Shown here: piece by piece, positions 1-8,209 of the stretch
Numbering within the stretch: the stretch's first letter is position 1
How the letters are laid out: the number at the start of each line of letters is the position of its first letter
Assembly: GCA_003612485.1 (NCBI GenBank)
Contig: RAZA01000018.1
Span: 1 to 64,000 of the forward strand
Direction of reading: 5' to 3'
DNA length: 64,000 nt
Source of the DNA: a bacterium D16-50
GTDB lineage: Bacteria; Bacillota; Clostridia; Lachnospirales; Lachnospiraceae
The notes under the pieces: model-generated
What the model was told of the DNA's origin: nothing
The model's input: only the letters and a program-made list of their open reading frames with translations
Database searches by the model: none
Made by a program: the position numbers and the translations under genes

Positions 1-464
1 GCCGGTCAGAAGGCGCACTTAATAGGGCTTTGTAATAGGTACTCCTTGGGAATCTAAGGGCATCACAAAGCTGGGACACGGTGTAAAGGTTTACGTTTTG
101 CTGGATAGAAGCAACAATCTCGGCTATTGTTCTTTTGCGAATATGGCGGTGGCTTTTTTTAATATTTCATTCCCGATCTTAAGTCGCTGAATTTCTTTCT
201 GGAGAGCTTTATACTCCTTGAGGGTGACCGTTCCCCCTCCGCTGTTTTGATGGGAGAAAGCTGCTTCCCCTAGTTGCTCATGACACTCCGACTTACGCCA
301 TACTCGCGTTCCAGCTGTGGATAAGAATATTGCCCGGAATTATACAAATCCACAATCTGCTGTTTAAACTCCGGTGTATAAGATTTTTGGTTTTTTGCCA
401 TGTTGAACATCTCCTTTGTTATTTCACTTGATAGTATAGATTGTTCAACTTTTTCTGTCCACAC
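1..464 (-). pseudogene. IS3-family (IS150-like) transposase relic, cut by the window edge
   Basis: This is the remains of a two-ORF IS3-family transposase read on the minus strand. The first ORF starts near 464 and encodes an N-terminal helix-turn-helix (EFKQQIVDLYNSGQ...REYGVSRSVMSN), but hits a stop at 270. The expected continuation (GEAAFSHQN, KEYKALQKEIQRLK, ending AKEQ) is found in a different frame, so orfA is frameshifted. From about 150 down to 1 an orfB beginning is readable (RKRTIAEIVASIQQNVNLY...FPRSTYYKALL) and runs off the window. It interrupts the tnpV stub at about 479. Assignment to IS3 rests on the orfA helix-turn-helix/leucine-zipper pattern and the STYYK motif at the orfB start. 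Confidence 0.75.
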
Positions 465-478
465 TTATATACTAACAC

Positions 479-557
479 CAAGGTAAGGCAGGGGATAAAA
501 TAGTCCCCTTGCCGTACATAAGTGCCGCCCATTTCTTCAAAAATAGTCTTTACCATT
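479..557 (-). pseudogene. tnpV: tnpV-like 5' stub truncated by the IS3 relic
   Basis: From the ATG at 557 the minus strand reads KTIFEEMGGTYVRQGDYFIP and then runs into the IS3 end after about 26 codons. The FEEMGGTY...GDYLIP pattern is what I recall for TnpV, a small protein of Tn4451/Tn4453-type mobilizable elements. It starts 9 nt after the stop of the MobV relaxase pseudogene, the arrangement expected for one mobilization operon. Recognition is from memory of the family and the stub is short. Confidence 0.6.
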
Positions 558-565
558 GTTTGTTC

Positions 566-1734
566 CTACCTTTCGTTTTCTTTATTTCTAAAGCGTGTGT
601 CACGCTGTTTAGACTGCCTTGCCTGCTCCAACAAGCTGTCTATCTGTTTGCTGCCTAATACCTTTCTCAGTAACTTGTAATCCTTAATTTCTTCCCTATG
701 TCGGCTATTATCAGCGGTCAGCTGCTTGTTTTGACTTTTAAGCCGTTCATTGCTATGGTATAGACTGGCGTTTATCTGATTGAGCCTTTGGTAATCATCA
801 ATCACTTGAAAGCACCGTACCATAAGCGTTTTAATGAGAGATTTCAGTCGTTTAATTAACGGCTCGACCACTTTACTCTTATAACTTTTTGCAGTCATAA
901 AACTTTGTGGTTCGGGTAACTGATATTCGGGATCATTCTCCAGTGCGTTCTGCATTTGCGAAAGTGAATCCGTACCCTTATCAAAATTTTGAATACGCCT
1001 GAAAAGCGTTTCAAACTCTGTCTGCTTGTCTATGATTTTGTTTTCCAGTTGTTCAATTTCTTCTGCCCGCTCCTGCTTTTTATAACCCAAAACAGAGAGA
1101 TGTTTTTCGTGTGTGCCTTTCTGCTCCCACTCAATTCCGTACCGTTCCATAACGGCGGCAAGCTGTTCTTTTTCGGAAAGTACCCATTGTGACCATTACG
1201 TATCGCCACGAGAGCCACCCTTAAATCCCTACGCGGCTAACGCTTGTTTGAGTGATACTCTGGTATCAAGCCCACGCTTGCTGCCTCTTGTAAACGGAAC
1301 AAAATCAATGTGCAGGTGGGGCGTTGCTTCGTCTAAATGCAAATGAGCCGAGAACACTCTAAGCTGAGGATTTCTCTCTTGAAAGCCACGATAATACTCA
1401 TCTAAGACCTGCCTTGCAATCTGTCCGTTCTCACTTTCAGCACTCGTATTTTCCTTATCACCAATCTGCAAAATCAATTCATGGAACGGCTTTTCCTATT
1501 TGGAACTGCGGATTTTTCAAAATAATTTTCTATTTTTCGATCTATTCTTGTCTGTTTAGCGTTGTATTTTTCGAGTGCTTCATCAAATAATTCGTGATAG
1601 ACTTTTTTAATACTCTTATTACAGTAATCTATATTGAGGTGGGAACGGTCAGCGTCAACATTCTCCGCTTTGAATTTACGGCTGTTGTGATTGACTGAGC
1701 CTTTCCCGACCATTGCGCTTATCGCTCTTTGCAT
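566..1734 (-). pseudogene. MobV/Pre-type plasmid relaxase, frameshifted with two nonsense codons
   Basis: This would be a MobV (Pre/Mob) DNA relaxase that nicks at oriT for mobilization. The likely start is the ATG at 1734 after a GGAGAGG site, giving RAISAMVGKGSVNHNSRKF, the MobV N-terminus. A frameshift lies near 1495-1520, where the EKPFHELILQIGDK segment jumps frame. The HUH metal-binding motif (HLHLDEATPHLHIDF) is intact in the second segment. TAG at 1229-1231 and TAA at 1196-1198 then interrupt the conserved SLKQALAA-GFKGGSRGDT-W stretch in the same frame. A coiled-coil C-terminus continues to 566. Three lesions make it non-functional unless stops are suppressed. Upstream lies the IS110 element, downstream the tnpV stub. 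Confidence 0.85.
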
Positions 1735-1837
1735 AAATCGTTTCCTCTCCTTGTATAATGTATTTAGGTTGTTCAAGGGATACCTATAAACCCTCAGACC
1801 TGCTTTTTTACATCTCTTGTCTGATAGGAGATAATCG

Positions 1838-2039
1838 TTTATTAGATTGAGAGGATGATCGTCATCTCCTTGAGCGGTTCTGCTCGTACTTGAAAGACTG
1901 GTCCCTCTCTCTAATAAGCTTTCCGCGTATGAGTTGGATGTTGGTTGCCTTATGGCCTCTCTCCGTATTTAGCACAAGGTAGCGGCGCTTATTAGCTGAG
2001 TGGTCTCCCAATCTAAAATCTTTCTTCTGAGGTGGCTTT
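1838..2039 (+). ncRNA. IS110 left-end noncoding region, candidate bridge RNA
   Basis: IS110-group recombinases use a bridge RNA transcribed from the noncoding end upstream of the transposase; that is established for the family. Here the roughly 260 nt before the transposase ATG can fold well. An outer stem pairs 1839-1854 (TTATTAGATTGAGAGG) with 1903-1917 (CCCTCTCTCTAATAA) and encloses a GAGC/GCTC hairpin at 1872-1885. A second stem pairs CCTTATG (about 1949-1955) with CACAAGG (about 1972-1978) with one mismatch. The 5' stem-loop followed by larger loops is the expected bridge RNA architecture. Loop specificities and the RNA ends were not derived. Confidence 0.55.
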
Positions 2040-3218
2040 ATGTTTTTTGTTGGCATTGATATCGGTAAAAATAACCATGTCACTTCCATGATGGACGAAT
2101 CTGGCAAGGTGGTATTCAAAACCTTTTCTTTTCCCAATACTTCCGATGGCGGGAATTCCCTCTTTTCTAAACTTACTTCTTATTCTTCCAGCACCGATGA
2201 CTTTGAAATCGGTATGGAAGCTACCGGGCACTACTGGCTCTCTGTCTATTCGTTTCTTTTTGAAAAGAAGTTCCTTCTCCATGTCATCAATCCGATCCAG
2301 ACGGACGGCTGGCGCAGGGGGACAGAGATCCGAAAGCGCAAAAATGATATCATTGATTCCGTCCTGATCGCCGACCTGATCCGGTATGGACAGTTTGTGG
2401 AAACCCGGCTCGCAGACGAAGATTTGTTTTCGCTGCGTTCACTTACCCGTTTCCGCACCTATCTCGTGGAATCCATCAGTGACCTGAAGCGTAAGGTGGT
2501 CTGTGTGCTGGATCAGGTTTTCCCTGAATACCAGTCCATTTTTTCCGACATCTTTGGCAAGACCTCAAAAGAGATCCTTCTCCAGTTTTCTCCGCCCATT
2601 GATTTTGAGTCGGTTTCATCGCAAACCCTTGCAGAACTGCTGGCAAAACTCAGTCGTAAGCAGGTCGGCCCTGCAAAAGCTGCGCAGTTAAAGGCTGCCT
2701 CGTCCTGTTCCTTTGGCGTTACTTTCGCCAAAAGTAGCTTTACCTTTCAGCTCAAAGCGCTGATTGAACAGATAGCCTTTATTGAAAAACAAGTAAAAGA
2801 AACGGAAACCGAAATCGCTGGCATCATGGAAAAACTGGAATCCCCCATTACAACCATTACCGGGACCGGTAATATTACGGGCGCTGCCATCATCAGTGAA
2901 ATAGGTGACATTTCTAAATTTGACAGTCCCAGAAAACTGGTGGCTTTTGCCGGGCTTGATGCCACGGTCACGCAGTCCAGCGAATTTGAAGCAGCCCACA
3001 ATGTAATGAGCAGACATGAATCACCATACCTGCGAAAAGCCATTTTTCAAGCCGCTCTGGTCGCCGCCTTTAAGGACCCTATATTAAGTGCCTATTACCA
3101 GAAGAAGAGGGCGGAAGGCAAGCATCATTTAAACTGCATCGGTGCTGTGGCAAGAAAAATGTGCAACATTATTTATGCTGTTGTGAAGAATAATCAGCCT
3201 TATGTTCCAAAGGCTTAA
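2040..3218 (+). CDS. IS110-family transposase (DEDD recombinase)
   Basis: This is a full-length 392-residue IS110-family transposase, which moves the element through a RuvC-like DEDD domain plus a C-terminal Tnp domain with a catalytic serine. The N-terminus FVGIDIGKNNHV carries the first Asp of the RuvC-like fold, and EATGHYW is the usual second motif. The C-terminal Transposase_20 domain is recognizable at about residues 270-360 (ITGTGNITGAAIISEIGDI, LVAFAGLDA, SRHESPYLRKAIFQAA). No frameshift is seen, so it may be active. It inserted between the relic relaxase and the relic excisionase-like gene. The element's right end must lie in about 3219-3300, where no obvious gene is seen. Confidence 0.92.
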   Translation: MFFVGIDIGKNNHVTSMMDESGKVVFKTFSFPNTSDGGNSLFSKLTSYSSSTDDFEIGMEATGHYWLSVYSFLFEKKFLLHVINPIQTDGWRRGTEIRKRKNDIIDSVLIADLIRYGQFVETRLADEDLFSLRSLTRFRTYLVESISDLKRKVVCVLDQVFPEYQSIFSDIFGKTSKEILLQFSPPIDFESVSSQTLAELLAKLSRKQVGPAKAAQLKAASSCSFGVTFAKSSFTFQLKALIEQIAFIEKQVKETETEIAGIMEKLESPITTITGTGNITGAAIISEIGDISKFDSPRKLVAFAGLDATVTQSSEFEAAHNVMSRHESPYLRKAIFQAALVAAFKDPILSAYYQKKRAEGKHHLNCIGAVARKMCNIIYAVVKNNQPYVPKA

Positions 3219-3317
3219 ATCCTTTTCCCCTTCCAGCCTGCCTGACAGCAGATCTTGTTGTCGTACTCTTTTTTCTATTAAATTTTCTTTTGATTTTTTC
3301 ATTTATCTACTTGACCT

Positions 3318-3506
3318 TTAATAGTTGGTCTTTCCTGCTCCGTAGAGCCTTTCATAAAAATACTGGCGGTTTACACGCCCTGCAATCGTAATAAATCCCT
3401 ATGCTTTCAGTTCCTCGTTCAGCTTTCTGATGAGCATATAGGCATAGGGTTTTGATACGCTTAGTTCCTATGCCACATCATCGGCACGAATAAATCTGTT
3501 TTCCAT
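3318..3506 (-). pseudogene. Excisionase-like small HTH protein with two in-frame amber codons
   Basis: The ATG at 3506 opens a 62-codon frame that reads ENRFIRADDVA-stop-ELSVSKPYAYMLIRKLNEELKA-stop-GFITIAGRVNRQYFYERLYG and ends with TAA at 3318. The pattern matches the small DNA-binding excisionase/MerR-like proteins of Gram-positive conjugative elements (RADDVAxELxVSKxxAYxLIRKLNxEL). Both internal stops are TAG and replace residues that are normally Gln or Lys. It is likely a relic of the same element as the MobV relaxase, separated from it by IS110. Family assignment is from pattern memory. Confidence 0.7.
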
Positions 3507-3652
3507 ATCATCAGTCCTTTCATAAGATTTTTAAGTTGCCGTTCTCCCCGAATATCGTTCCTGCCCCATTTCAGCGGCGTTATCTCGCTCACTCTTGAAT
3601 AAATTAAAAGGTCTTGGCGAAGTATCCTACTCAGACGGTCATTTGGTTTTAA

Positions 3653-3780
3653 TTAAGCATATCCGCTTAGTGTTTTATATTATACTAAGCAAATACGCTT
3701 GCGTCAAGAGGCTTCGAGGCAAATATTAAACTTTTTTGTTTCGTTTTCTCTTGACAATTCTTAAACATATCTGCTATACT
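3653..3780 (+). promoter_or_regulatory. Promoter and three repeated palindromic operators upstream of the XRE regulator
   Basis: A consensus promoter sits at TTGACA (3751-3756) and TATACT (3775-3780) with an 18-bp spacer, followed by an AAGGAG site before the ATG at 3814. A half-palindromic unit of the form TAAGC-N6-GCTTA occurs at 3654-3669 (TAAGCATATCCGCTTA). It recurs with changes at 3686-3701 (TAAGCAAATACGCTTG) and overlaps the spacer at 3762-3777 (TAAACATATCTGCTAT). The first two are 32 bp apart, about three helical turns. This is a plausible autoregulatory operator array for the XRE protein. Confidence 0.65.
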
Positions 3781-3813
3781 AATTGCAGTACATAAGCAAG
3801 GAGTGTAAACACT

Positions 3814-4353
3814 ATGGCTATTGGCGAAAGAATACATTTTTTCAGGCTCTTGCGTGGTATGACACAAAAATATCTTGGTACGGCTGTCGGCTTTCCCGAA
3901 CGGAGCGCAGATGTGCGTCTGGCACAATACGAAACTGACTCCCGTAAACCAAAAGCAGACTTAACCGCTGCATTGGCACAGGTGCTTGAGGTTTCCCCGC
4001 AGGCTCTCGATGTTCCCAACATTGACAGCTATATCGGTCTTATGCACACCCTATTTACCCTTGAAGATATTTACGGTCTTACCGTAAGCGAAGCAGACGG
4101 AGAAGTCTGTCTGAAAGTCAACAAGGACAAAGGCAAGGACGCTGCCGAGTTGCTGAAAATGCTCTGTGCTTGGAAAGAACAAGCGGACAAGCTATCTTCC
4201 GAGGAAATCAGCAGGGAAGAATACGACAACTGGCGTTATTACTATCCGAAGTTCGATACCACACAAATCTGGGCGAAAGTTCCCTCGCAGGAATTAAGCG
4301 ACACATTAGTCGAAGCATTCAAAGATCACCCAACTAACAAGCAAAGGAGTTGA
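3814..4353 (+). CDS. XRE-family helix-turn-helix regulator
   Basis: This 179-residue protein has an N-terminal Cro/C1-type helix-turn-helix at about residues 1-68 (IGERIHFFRLLRGMTQKYLGTAVGF...RLAQYETDSRKPKADLTAALAQVL). A C-terminal region of unknown fold follows. It probably binds the repeated palindromes just upstream and represses its own promoter; this is inferred from position. The start is set by an AAGGAG site. The stop at 4353 is 6 nt before the next gene, so the two are co-transcribed. Such regulators commonly control plasmid or conjugative-element modules, which fits the relic mobilization genes to the left. Partner and inducer are unknown. Confidence 0.85.
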   Translation: MAIGERIHFFRLLRGMTQKYLGTAVGFPERSADVRLAQYETDSRKPKADLTAALAQVLEVSPQALDVPNIDSYIGLMHTLFTLEDIYGLTVSEADGEVCLKVNKDKGKDAAELLKMLCAWKEQADKLSSEEISREEYDNWRYYYPKFDTTQIWAKVPSQELSDTLVEAFKDHPTNKQRS

Positions 4354-4359
4354 TACAAA

Positions 4360-4965
4360 ATGCCTGTCGTTCCAATTTATCTTGATATTGATGAAAAAAC
4401 ATACGCCAGTGTCAAAGCTGGTGTCTATGAACTATATGGTTTAGCCAAAAATGTGGATAATAAAAGGGTTGCCAAACATATTCCTGCGGTTGCTGATGCC
4501 GCTAAGGAGGGAGCGTCTAAGGCTATCGATTTTATCCGAGTCCACCAAAAAGGAACTATCATAGTCGGTGGTGTCCTTATCATCGGCGGAGCGGTTGCCA
4601 GTACGGTGGGATATGTAGCACATCGAAAGCAACGAAGACTCGACAAGCAATTTGGAACAGCCTTACAAGAGTATTTAAATTCTGCTCGAAACGGAACTTT
4701 GAACATTGAAATCTTGAATACTCTTATTTCTTCCATTGAAGCTGTTGAAAAGGGTAATCCCCAAAAGTCTATTCACCTAAATATTTCAGCTGCTCAATTT
4801 GGTGACCTAATAAATTGTATATTTGATTACACTAAGCGTTTGGCGGAAGCTAATAACATTAGTCCACAGTCTATAAACCGACCAAAATATTTCAAAAAGA
4901 AAACCGCTGACGATTTGAAATATTACTTGAATATGCAGAAATATATTTTTGAGCAAGCAGCATAA
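4360..4965 (+). CDS. Unknown protein with one central membrane segment
   Basis: I do not recognise this 201-residue protein. A hydrophobic, glycine-rich stretch at about residues 66-87 (GTIIVGGVLIIGGAVASTVG) is followed by basic residues (HRKQRRLDK), which suggests a single transmembrane helix with a cytoplasmic C-terminal domain. The first 60 residues are soluble. The ATG lies 6 nt after the XRE stop, preceded by AAAGGAG, so it is in the same operon. A strong terminator follows immediately. The pairing of an XRE regulator with a one-TM protein recalls small plasmid maintenance or exclusion modules, but no function can be assigned from sequence. Confidence 0.7.
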   Translation: MPVVPIYLDIDEKTYASVKAGVYELYGLAKNVDNKRVAKHIPAVADAAKEGASKAIDFIRVHQKGTIIVGGVLIIGGAVASTVGYVAHRKQRRLDKQFGTALQEYLNSARNGTLNIEILNTLISSIEAVEKGNPQKSIHLNISAAQFGDLINCIFDYTKRLAEANNISPQSINRPKYFKKKTADDLKYYLNMQKYIFEQAA

Positions 4966-4975
4966 GAATGACAAA

Positions 4976-5015
4976 AAGCCCTTAGCTATGAGTTACTACC
5001 CACAGCTAAGGGCTT
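4976..5015 (+). terminator. Rho-independent terminator of the XRE operon
   Basis: A perfect 12-bp stem pairs AAGCCCTTAGCT (4976-4987) with AGCTAAGGGCTT (5004-5015) around a 16-nt loop, 10 nt after the stop of the membrane protein. The downstream T tract is short (AGTTT), while an A tract precedes the stem, so it may also work on the minus strand. Confidence 0.75.
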
Positions 5016-5025
5016 AGTTTATAAT

Positions 5026-5142
5026 ATGGATTTATTTGTTGCACAGCCACCTGTTAATCATTCTGTAACCCTAAAACCACTGGATTACAAGAATAATGGC
5101 TCTTATATGACTGTTATCAAAAGACCTATTGAAATGCCGTAA
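5026..5142 (+). CDS. Possible 38-residue ORF, possibly a gene remnant
   Basis: An ATG at 5026 opens a 38-codon frame (MDLFVAQPPVNHSVTLKPLDY...VIKRPIEMP) between the terminator and the IS3 element. There is no convincing ribosome-binding site. The composition looks protein-like, so this may be the tail of a gene removed by rearrangement. I do not recognise a family. The rest of 5016-5171 shows nothing else. Confidence 0.2.
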   Translation: MDLFVAQPPVNHSVTLKPLDYKNNGSYMTVIKRPIEMP

Positions 5143-5213
5143 ACCCGCATAAATGGTGTGCTACCCGTCAAGTAGACAATGAAAATATTTGAATTTTTTC
5201 TGTCAGGCAGTTT

Positions 5214-6131
5214 TTATGCGGCTGACTTTAATCGTTCGTGGTATTCCATCGGCGTAAGTAAATCCAGTTTTCTCTGGACACGTCTGTTTGTATAGTAATC
5301 TATGTATCCTTCAATGGCTCTCAACAGATCATCTTTTGCTTTGCATTTCTTTCCATAATATATCTCTCTTTTCATGATTCCCCAGAAACCTTCCATCGGT
5401 CCGTTATCAGTACAGTGGGCAACCCGCGACATACTCTGCGTCATTCCGGCCTCTGGTATCTTTTGACGAAATACTTTTGACGTATATTGATACCCCTTGT
5501 CACTGTGGAAAATCGGTTGTGCTCCCGGATTCGCAGCCAGAGCTGCATCAAAAGTATCATATACAAGCGGGTTGTCATTGTGCTCGCTCAGCGCATAGGA
5601 CACCGGCCTATGGTCGCACAAATCCAGTATCACACTTAAATACACTTTCCCGGCCCTCTCCTCTGTACCTGTTCCATATTTAAACTCTGTCACATCGGTT
5701 ACCCACTTCTCATTTATGTGCTCTGCGGTGAACTCCCGGTTTAATATATTTTCTGCTATGTATGCCGGATCCACCGCCGGCCTGGTACAGCAGTTATACC
5801 TATGCTTGATGATGGACTGTATCTTCTTTTTGCGGCAGATACGCAGAATCCTCTTGTCATTTACCTGAATTCCCTGATCATGGGCAGGGGTATCCCGAAT
5901 CCGGCGGTATCCCATATCAGGATGTTCTCCATGCAGTTGTTCGATTTTCTTCGCAGGCATTTCGTTAAAGTCTTCCTTTTCCGTATGGACGTGGCTGCCC
6001 CATTTATAATAGGCGCTTCTGCTGACGCCCCCTAATTCACAGAGGATACGGACTGGATAATCCGGGTGTTCCTGCAGGAGATCCTGAATGGCTGTGTATA
6101 CGGCTTGGTTCCGTGTGGCTCTTAGCGTCAC
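5214..6131 (-). CDS. IS3-family transposase orfB (DDE integrase domain)
   Basis: This is a 305-residue IS3 orfB. An HTH_21-like region lies near residues 60-110. The rve integrase core follows with the DDE residues in TDVTEF, FHSDKGYQY and MEGFWGIMKREI. The Asn preceding the Glu (DNGPMEGFW) is typical of IS150-group enzymes. The start used is GTG at 6131, 7 nt past the orfA stop. Many IS3 elements instead join orfA and orfB by -1 frameshifting, so a fused product is also possible. No internal damage is seen. The protein cuts and joins the element's ends together with OrfA. Confidence 0.9.
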   Translation of the reverse strand: MTLRATRNQAVYTAIQDLLQEHPDYPVRILCELGGVSRSAYYKWGSHVHTEKEDFNEMPAKKIEQLHGEHPDMGYRRIRDTPAHDQGIQVNDKRILRICRKKKIQSIIKHRYNCCTRPAVDPAYIAENILNREFTAEHINEKWVTDVTEFKYGTGTEERAGKVYLSVILDLCDHRPVSYALSEHNDNPLVYDTFDAALAANPGAQPIFHSDKGYQYTSKVFRQKIPEAGMTQSMSRVAHCTDNGPMEGFWGIMKREIYYGKKCKAKDDLLRAIEGYIDYYTNRRVQRKLDLLTPMEYHERLKSAA

Positions 6132-6138
6132 CGCCCCT

Positions 6139-6822
6139 CTATTTCCCCGAGTTTTTTAATAAATCAATCGCCATCTGCTGCTTTCTGGCTTTGGCTTTCA
6201 GCATCCTGTTCTCTGTCTGCAGTCTTTCCAGTTCCGTCAGTTCCCCTTCTGCTTTCTTCCTTCCCCGTCTGTCATAGAGCCCCTCAGTGCCTTCGGCACG
6301 GTACTTCAGAACCCAGGAACGCACCTGCGCATAGGAACAGCTGTATTGCCCTGCAGTGAGGGAATAACTGTCATCATGTTTGATACAATACTCTGCGATG
6401 GAAAGTCTTTCTTCCAGCGTTGTTTTTCTTGCTGGGTTGTTTTTAACCATGTGATACACTCCTTCCGGTCTGGAATCCTTTAGTTCCTCATGGCTATTAT
6501 ACCTCTTAACCCATTGTAGAACAGTAGTAGCCGCTTGAATTTTATATTTGATGGCAATATCCTTATAAGATCCTTCGCCATGTAAATAGGCCTTGACAAC
6601 CTCTTCTTTAAACGCAGCAGAATAGTTTAAGTTTGCCGAACGGATCATAAATGCGTTTTCGCCAAATATTTTATATTTGGCCACCCATTTACGGATCGAG
6701 GATTCTCTGAGCTGATATTTTCGACCGAGTTTCACAAAGGAATCGTGGCCCGCCAGATATTCTTTGACTACTTTTAATTTGTCTGCTGCATCCCATTCAT
6801 CCCGCTTTTTTCTTCTTCCCAT
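6139..6822 (-). CDS. IS3-family transposase orfA (DNA-binding subunit)
   Basis: This is a 227-residue orfA with three successive helix-turn-helix segments: about residues 10-45 (KLKVVKEYL...SIRKWVAKY), 65-105 (AFKEEVVKAYL...TVLQWVKRY) and 135-175 (LSIAEYCIK...VRSWVLKY). A coiled coil at about 195-227 (LTELERLQTENRMLKAKARKQQ) likely mediates dimerization. It recognises the terminal repeats. It is longer than the common 90-100 residue orfA, as in IS150-like members with duplicated helix-turn-helix units. The ATG at 6822 follows an AAGGAGC site just inside the right terminal repeat. Confidence 0.88.
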   Translation of the reverse strand: MGRRKKRDEWDAADKLKVVKEYLAGHDSFVKLGRKYQLRESSIRKWVAKYKIFGENAFMIRSANLNYSAAFKEEVVKAYLHGEGSYKDIAIKYKIQAATTVLQWVKRYNSHEELKDSRPEGVYHMVKNNPARKTTLEERLSIAEYCIKHDDSYSLTAGQYSCSYAQVRSWVLKYRAEGTEGLYDRRGRKKAEGELTELERLQTENRMLKAKARKQQMAIDLLKNSGK

Positions 6823-6887
6823 AAAATATGCTCCTTATACAATAGACATTTAATTATTTCCTCTGTCTACCATATAGGGAGCATATC

Positions 6888-6912
6888 AAAAAAGCGGTTT
6901 TGCGAGCTTTTT
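6888..6912 (-). terminator. Short A/T-rich terminator downstream of guaA
   Basis: On the minus strand a stem AAAAAGC/GCTTTTT (arms at 6906-6912 and 6888-6895) with a 10-nt loop ends in a T run, 5 nt after the guaA stop. It sits between guaA and the IS3 right end. Confidence 0.55.
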
Positions 6913-6916
6913 GAAC

Positions 6917-8209
6917 TTATTCAAATTCTATGGTTGCGGGAGGCTTGGGACTCATGTCAAAGCAGACCCTATTCACGTTCTCCACCTCCACCAGTATCCG
7001 GTTGGTGATCTTCTCCAGCACCTCCCAGTCCACCTTCTCCACGGAAGCCGTCATGGCGTCTACCGTATTGATGGCACGGAGGATCACCATATACTCGAAC
7101 ACCCGGGCATTGTTCTTCATGCCCACGGATTTAAAGTCAGGCACCACCGTGAAATACTGCCATACCTTTTTGTCAAGGCCTGCCTTGGCAAATTCTTCCC
7201 GCAGGATGGCATCGGATTCACGCACAGCTTCCAGACGGTCTCTGGTTATGGCCCCCAGACATCTCACTCCCAGTCCGGGTCCCGGAAACGGCTGGCGGTA
7301 TACCATATCATGAGGCAGGCCCAGCTCCACGCCGCAGGCACGGACCTCATCCTTGAAAAGCTGCTTCAGCGGCTCAACCAATTCAAATTTCAGATCCTCC
7401 GGCAGGCCGCCTACGTTGTGGTGGGACTTGACCATCTTCGCCGTCTTGGTTCCGCTCTCGATGATGTCAGGATAGATGGTTCCCTGACCCAGAAAGTCGA
7501 TGCCCTCCAGCTTTCTGGCCTCTTCCTCAAATACCCGGATGAATTCGCCGCCAATGATCTTCCTCTTTTGTTCGGGGTCCGCCACACCCGCCAGCTTGCC
7601 CAGAAAGCGCTCCGATGCATCCACATAGATCAGGTTTGCATGAAGTTCGTCCCGGAACACCTTCACCACGCTTTCGGATTCGTTCTTGCGCATGAGCCCG
7701 TGGTTCACGTGGACGCACACCAGCTGCTGTCCGATAGCCTTGATCAGCATGGCGGCCACCACGGAGGAATCCACCCCGCCCGACAGCGCCAGCAGCACCT
7801 TCTTATCCCCTACCTGCTGCCGAACCAGCTCCACCTGATCTTCAATGAAATTCTTCATATTCCAGTTTGCTTCCGCACCGCAGTTCTGGAACAGAAATTC
7901 CTTCAGCGTCTCCCGGTCCGGAAGGCAGTCCAGCTGCATCTTGCACTTGGACTGGGGATAATCCACAGACAGCATCGGATAGCCCAGATCATATATCTCG
8001 GGCGCCACTTCCACCGCCCGGCCGTCCACCACGCGGTTCTCACCGCCGTTCAGCACTATGCCCTTCACGTTCGGCAGCGCCCTCAGCTGCTCAGGGGTTA
8101 TATCATGAGGATGAATCTCGCTGTACACGCCCAGCTCGCGAATCTCACGCGCAAGCACGGTGTTCTGCGTACTTCCCAGATCAAGAATGACAATCAAATC
8201 TTGTTTCAT
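6917..8209 (-). CDS. guaA: GMP synthase with a shortened, catalytically degenerate glutaminase domain
   Basis: GMP synthase converts XMP to GMP with ATP and ammonia. This 430-residue protein keeps a full ATP-pyrophosphatase domain, with the PP-loop LALSGGVDSSV near residue 143, the conserved VNHGLMRK, and the C-terminal dimerization domain (PFPGPGLGVR...VCFDMSPKPPATIEFE). The N-terminal class I glutamine amidotransferase domain is only about 110 residues instead of about 190. It starts well (ELGVYSEIHPHDIT, KGIVLNGGENRV), but the nucleophile-elbow Cys (normally GICYG) is replaced by SVDYPQSK, and the His/Glu region is absent. Ammonia must come free or from a separate glutaminase. A promoter lies upstream, and the start is set by a GAAGGAG site. 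Confidence 0.85.
   Translation of the reverse strand: MKQDLIVILDLGSTQNTVLAREIRELGVYSEIHPHDITPEQLRALPNVKGIVLNGGENRVVDGRAVEVAPEIYDLGYPMLSVDYPQSKCKMQLDCLPDRETLKEFLFQNCGAEANWNMKNFIEDQVELVRQQVGDKKVLLALSGGVDSSVVAAMLIKAIGQQLVCVHVNHGLMRKNESESVVKVFRDELHANLIYVDASERFLGKLAGVADPEQKRKIIGGEFIRVFEEEARKLEGIDFLGQGTIYPDIIESGTKTAKMVKSHHNVGGLPEDLKFELVEPLKQLFKDEVRACGVELGLPHDMVYRQPFPGPGLGVRCLGAITRDRLEAVRESDAILREEFAKAGLDKKVWQYFTVVPDFKSVGMKNNARVFEYMVILRAINTVDAMTASVEKVDWEVLEKITNRILVEVENVNRVCFDMSPKPPATIEFE

Larger units (their letters stand above)
5172..6870 (-). mobile_element. Complete IS3-family insertion sequence with two ORFs
   Basis: The element carries two consecutive minus-strand ORFs flanked by imperfect terminal inverted repeats. 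The left end begins GTAGACAATGAAAATATTTG at 5172. The right end, read inward, begins GTAGACAGAGGAAATAATTA from 6870. The first seven bases are identical, with clear similarity for about 22 bases. No target-site duplication is evident next to the proposed ends, so the exact termini may be off by a few bases. The right end lies 46 bp past the guaA stop and leaves guaA's own terminator intact. Confidence 0.8.

Noticed and set aside
5160..6885. Target-site duplication around the IS3 element
   Set aside because: No matching 3-5 bp direct repeat is present just outside the proposed ends; only the terminal inverted repeats are reported.
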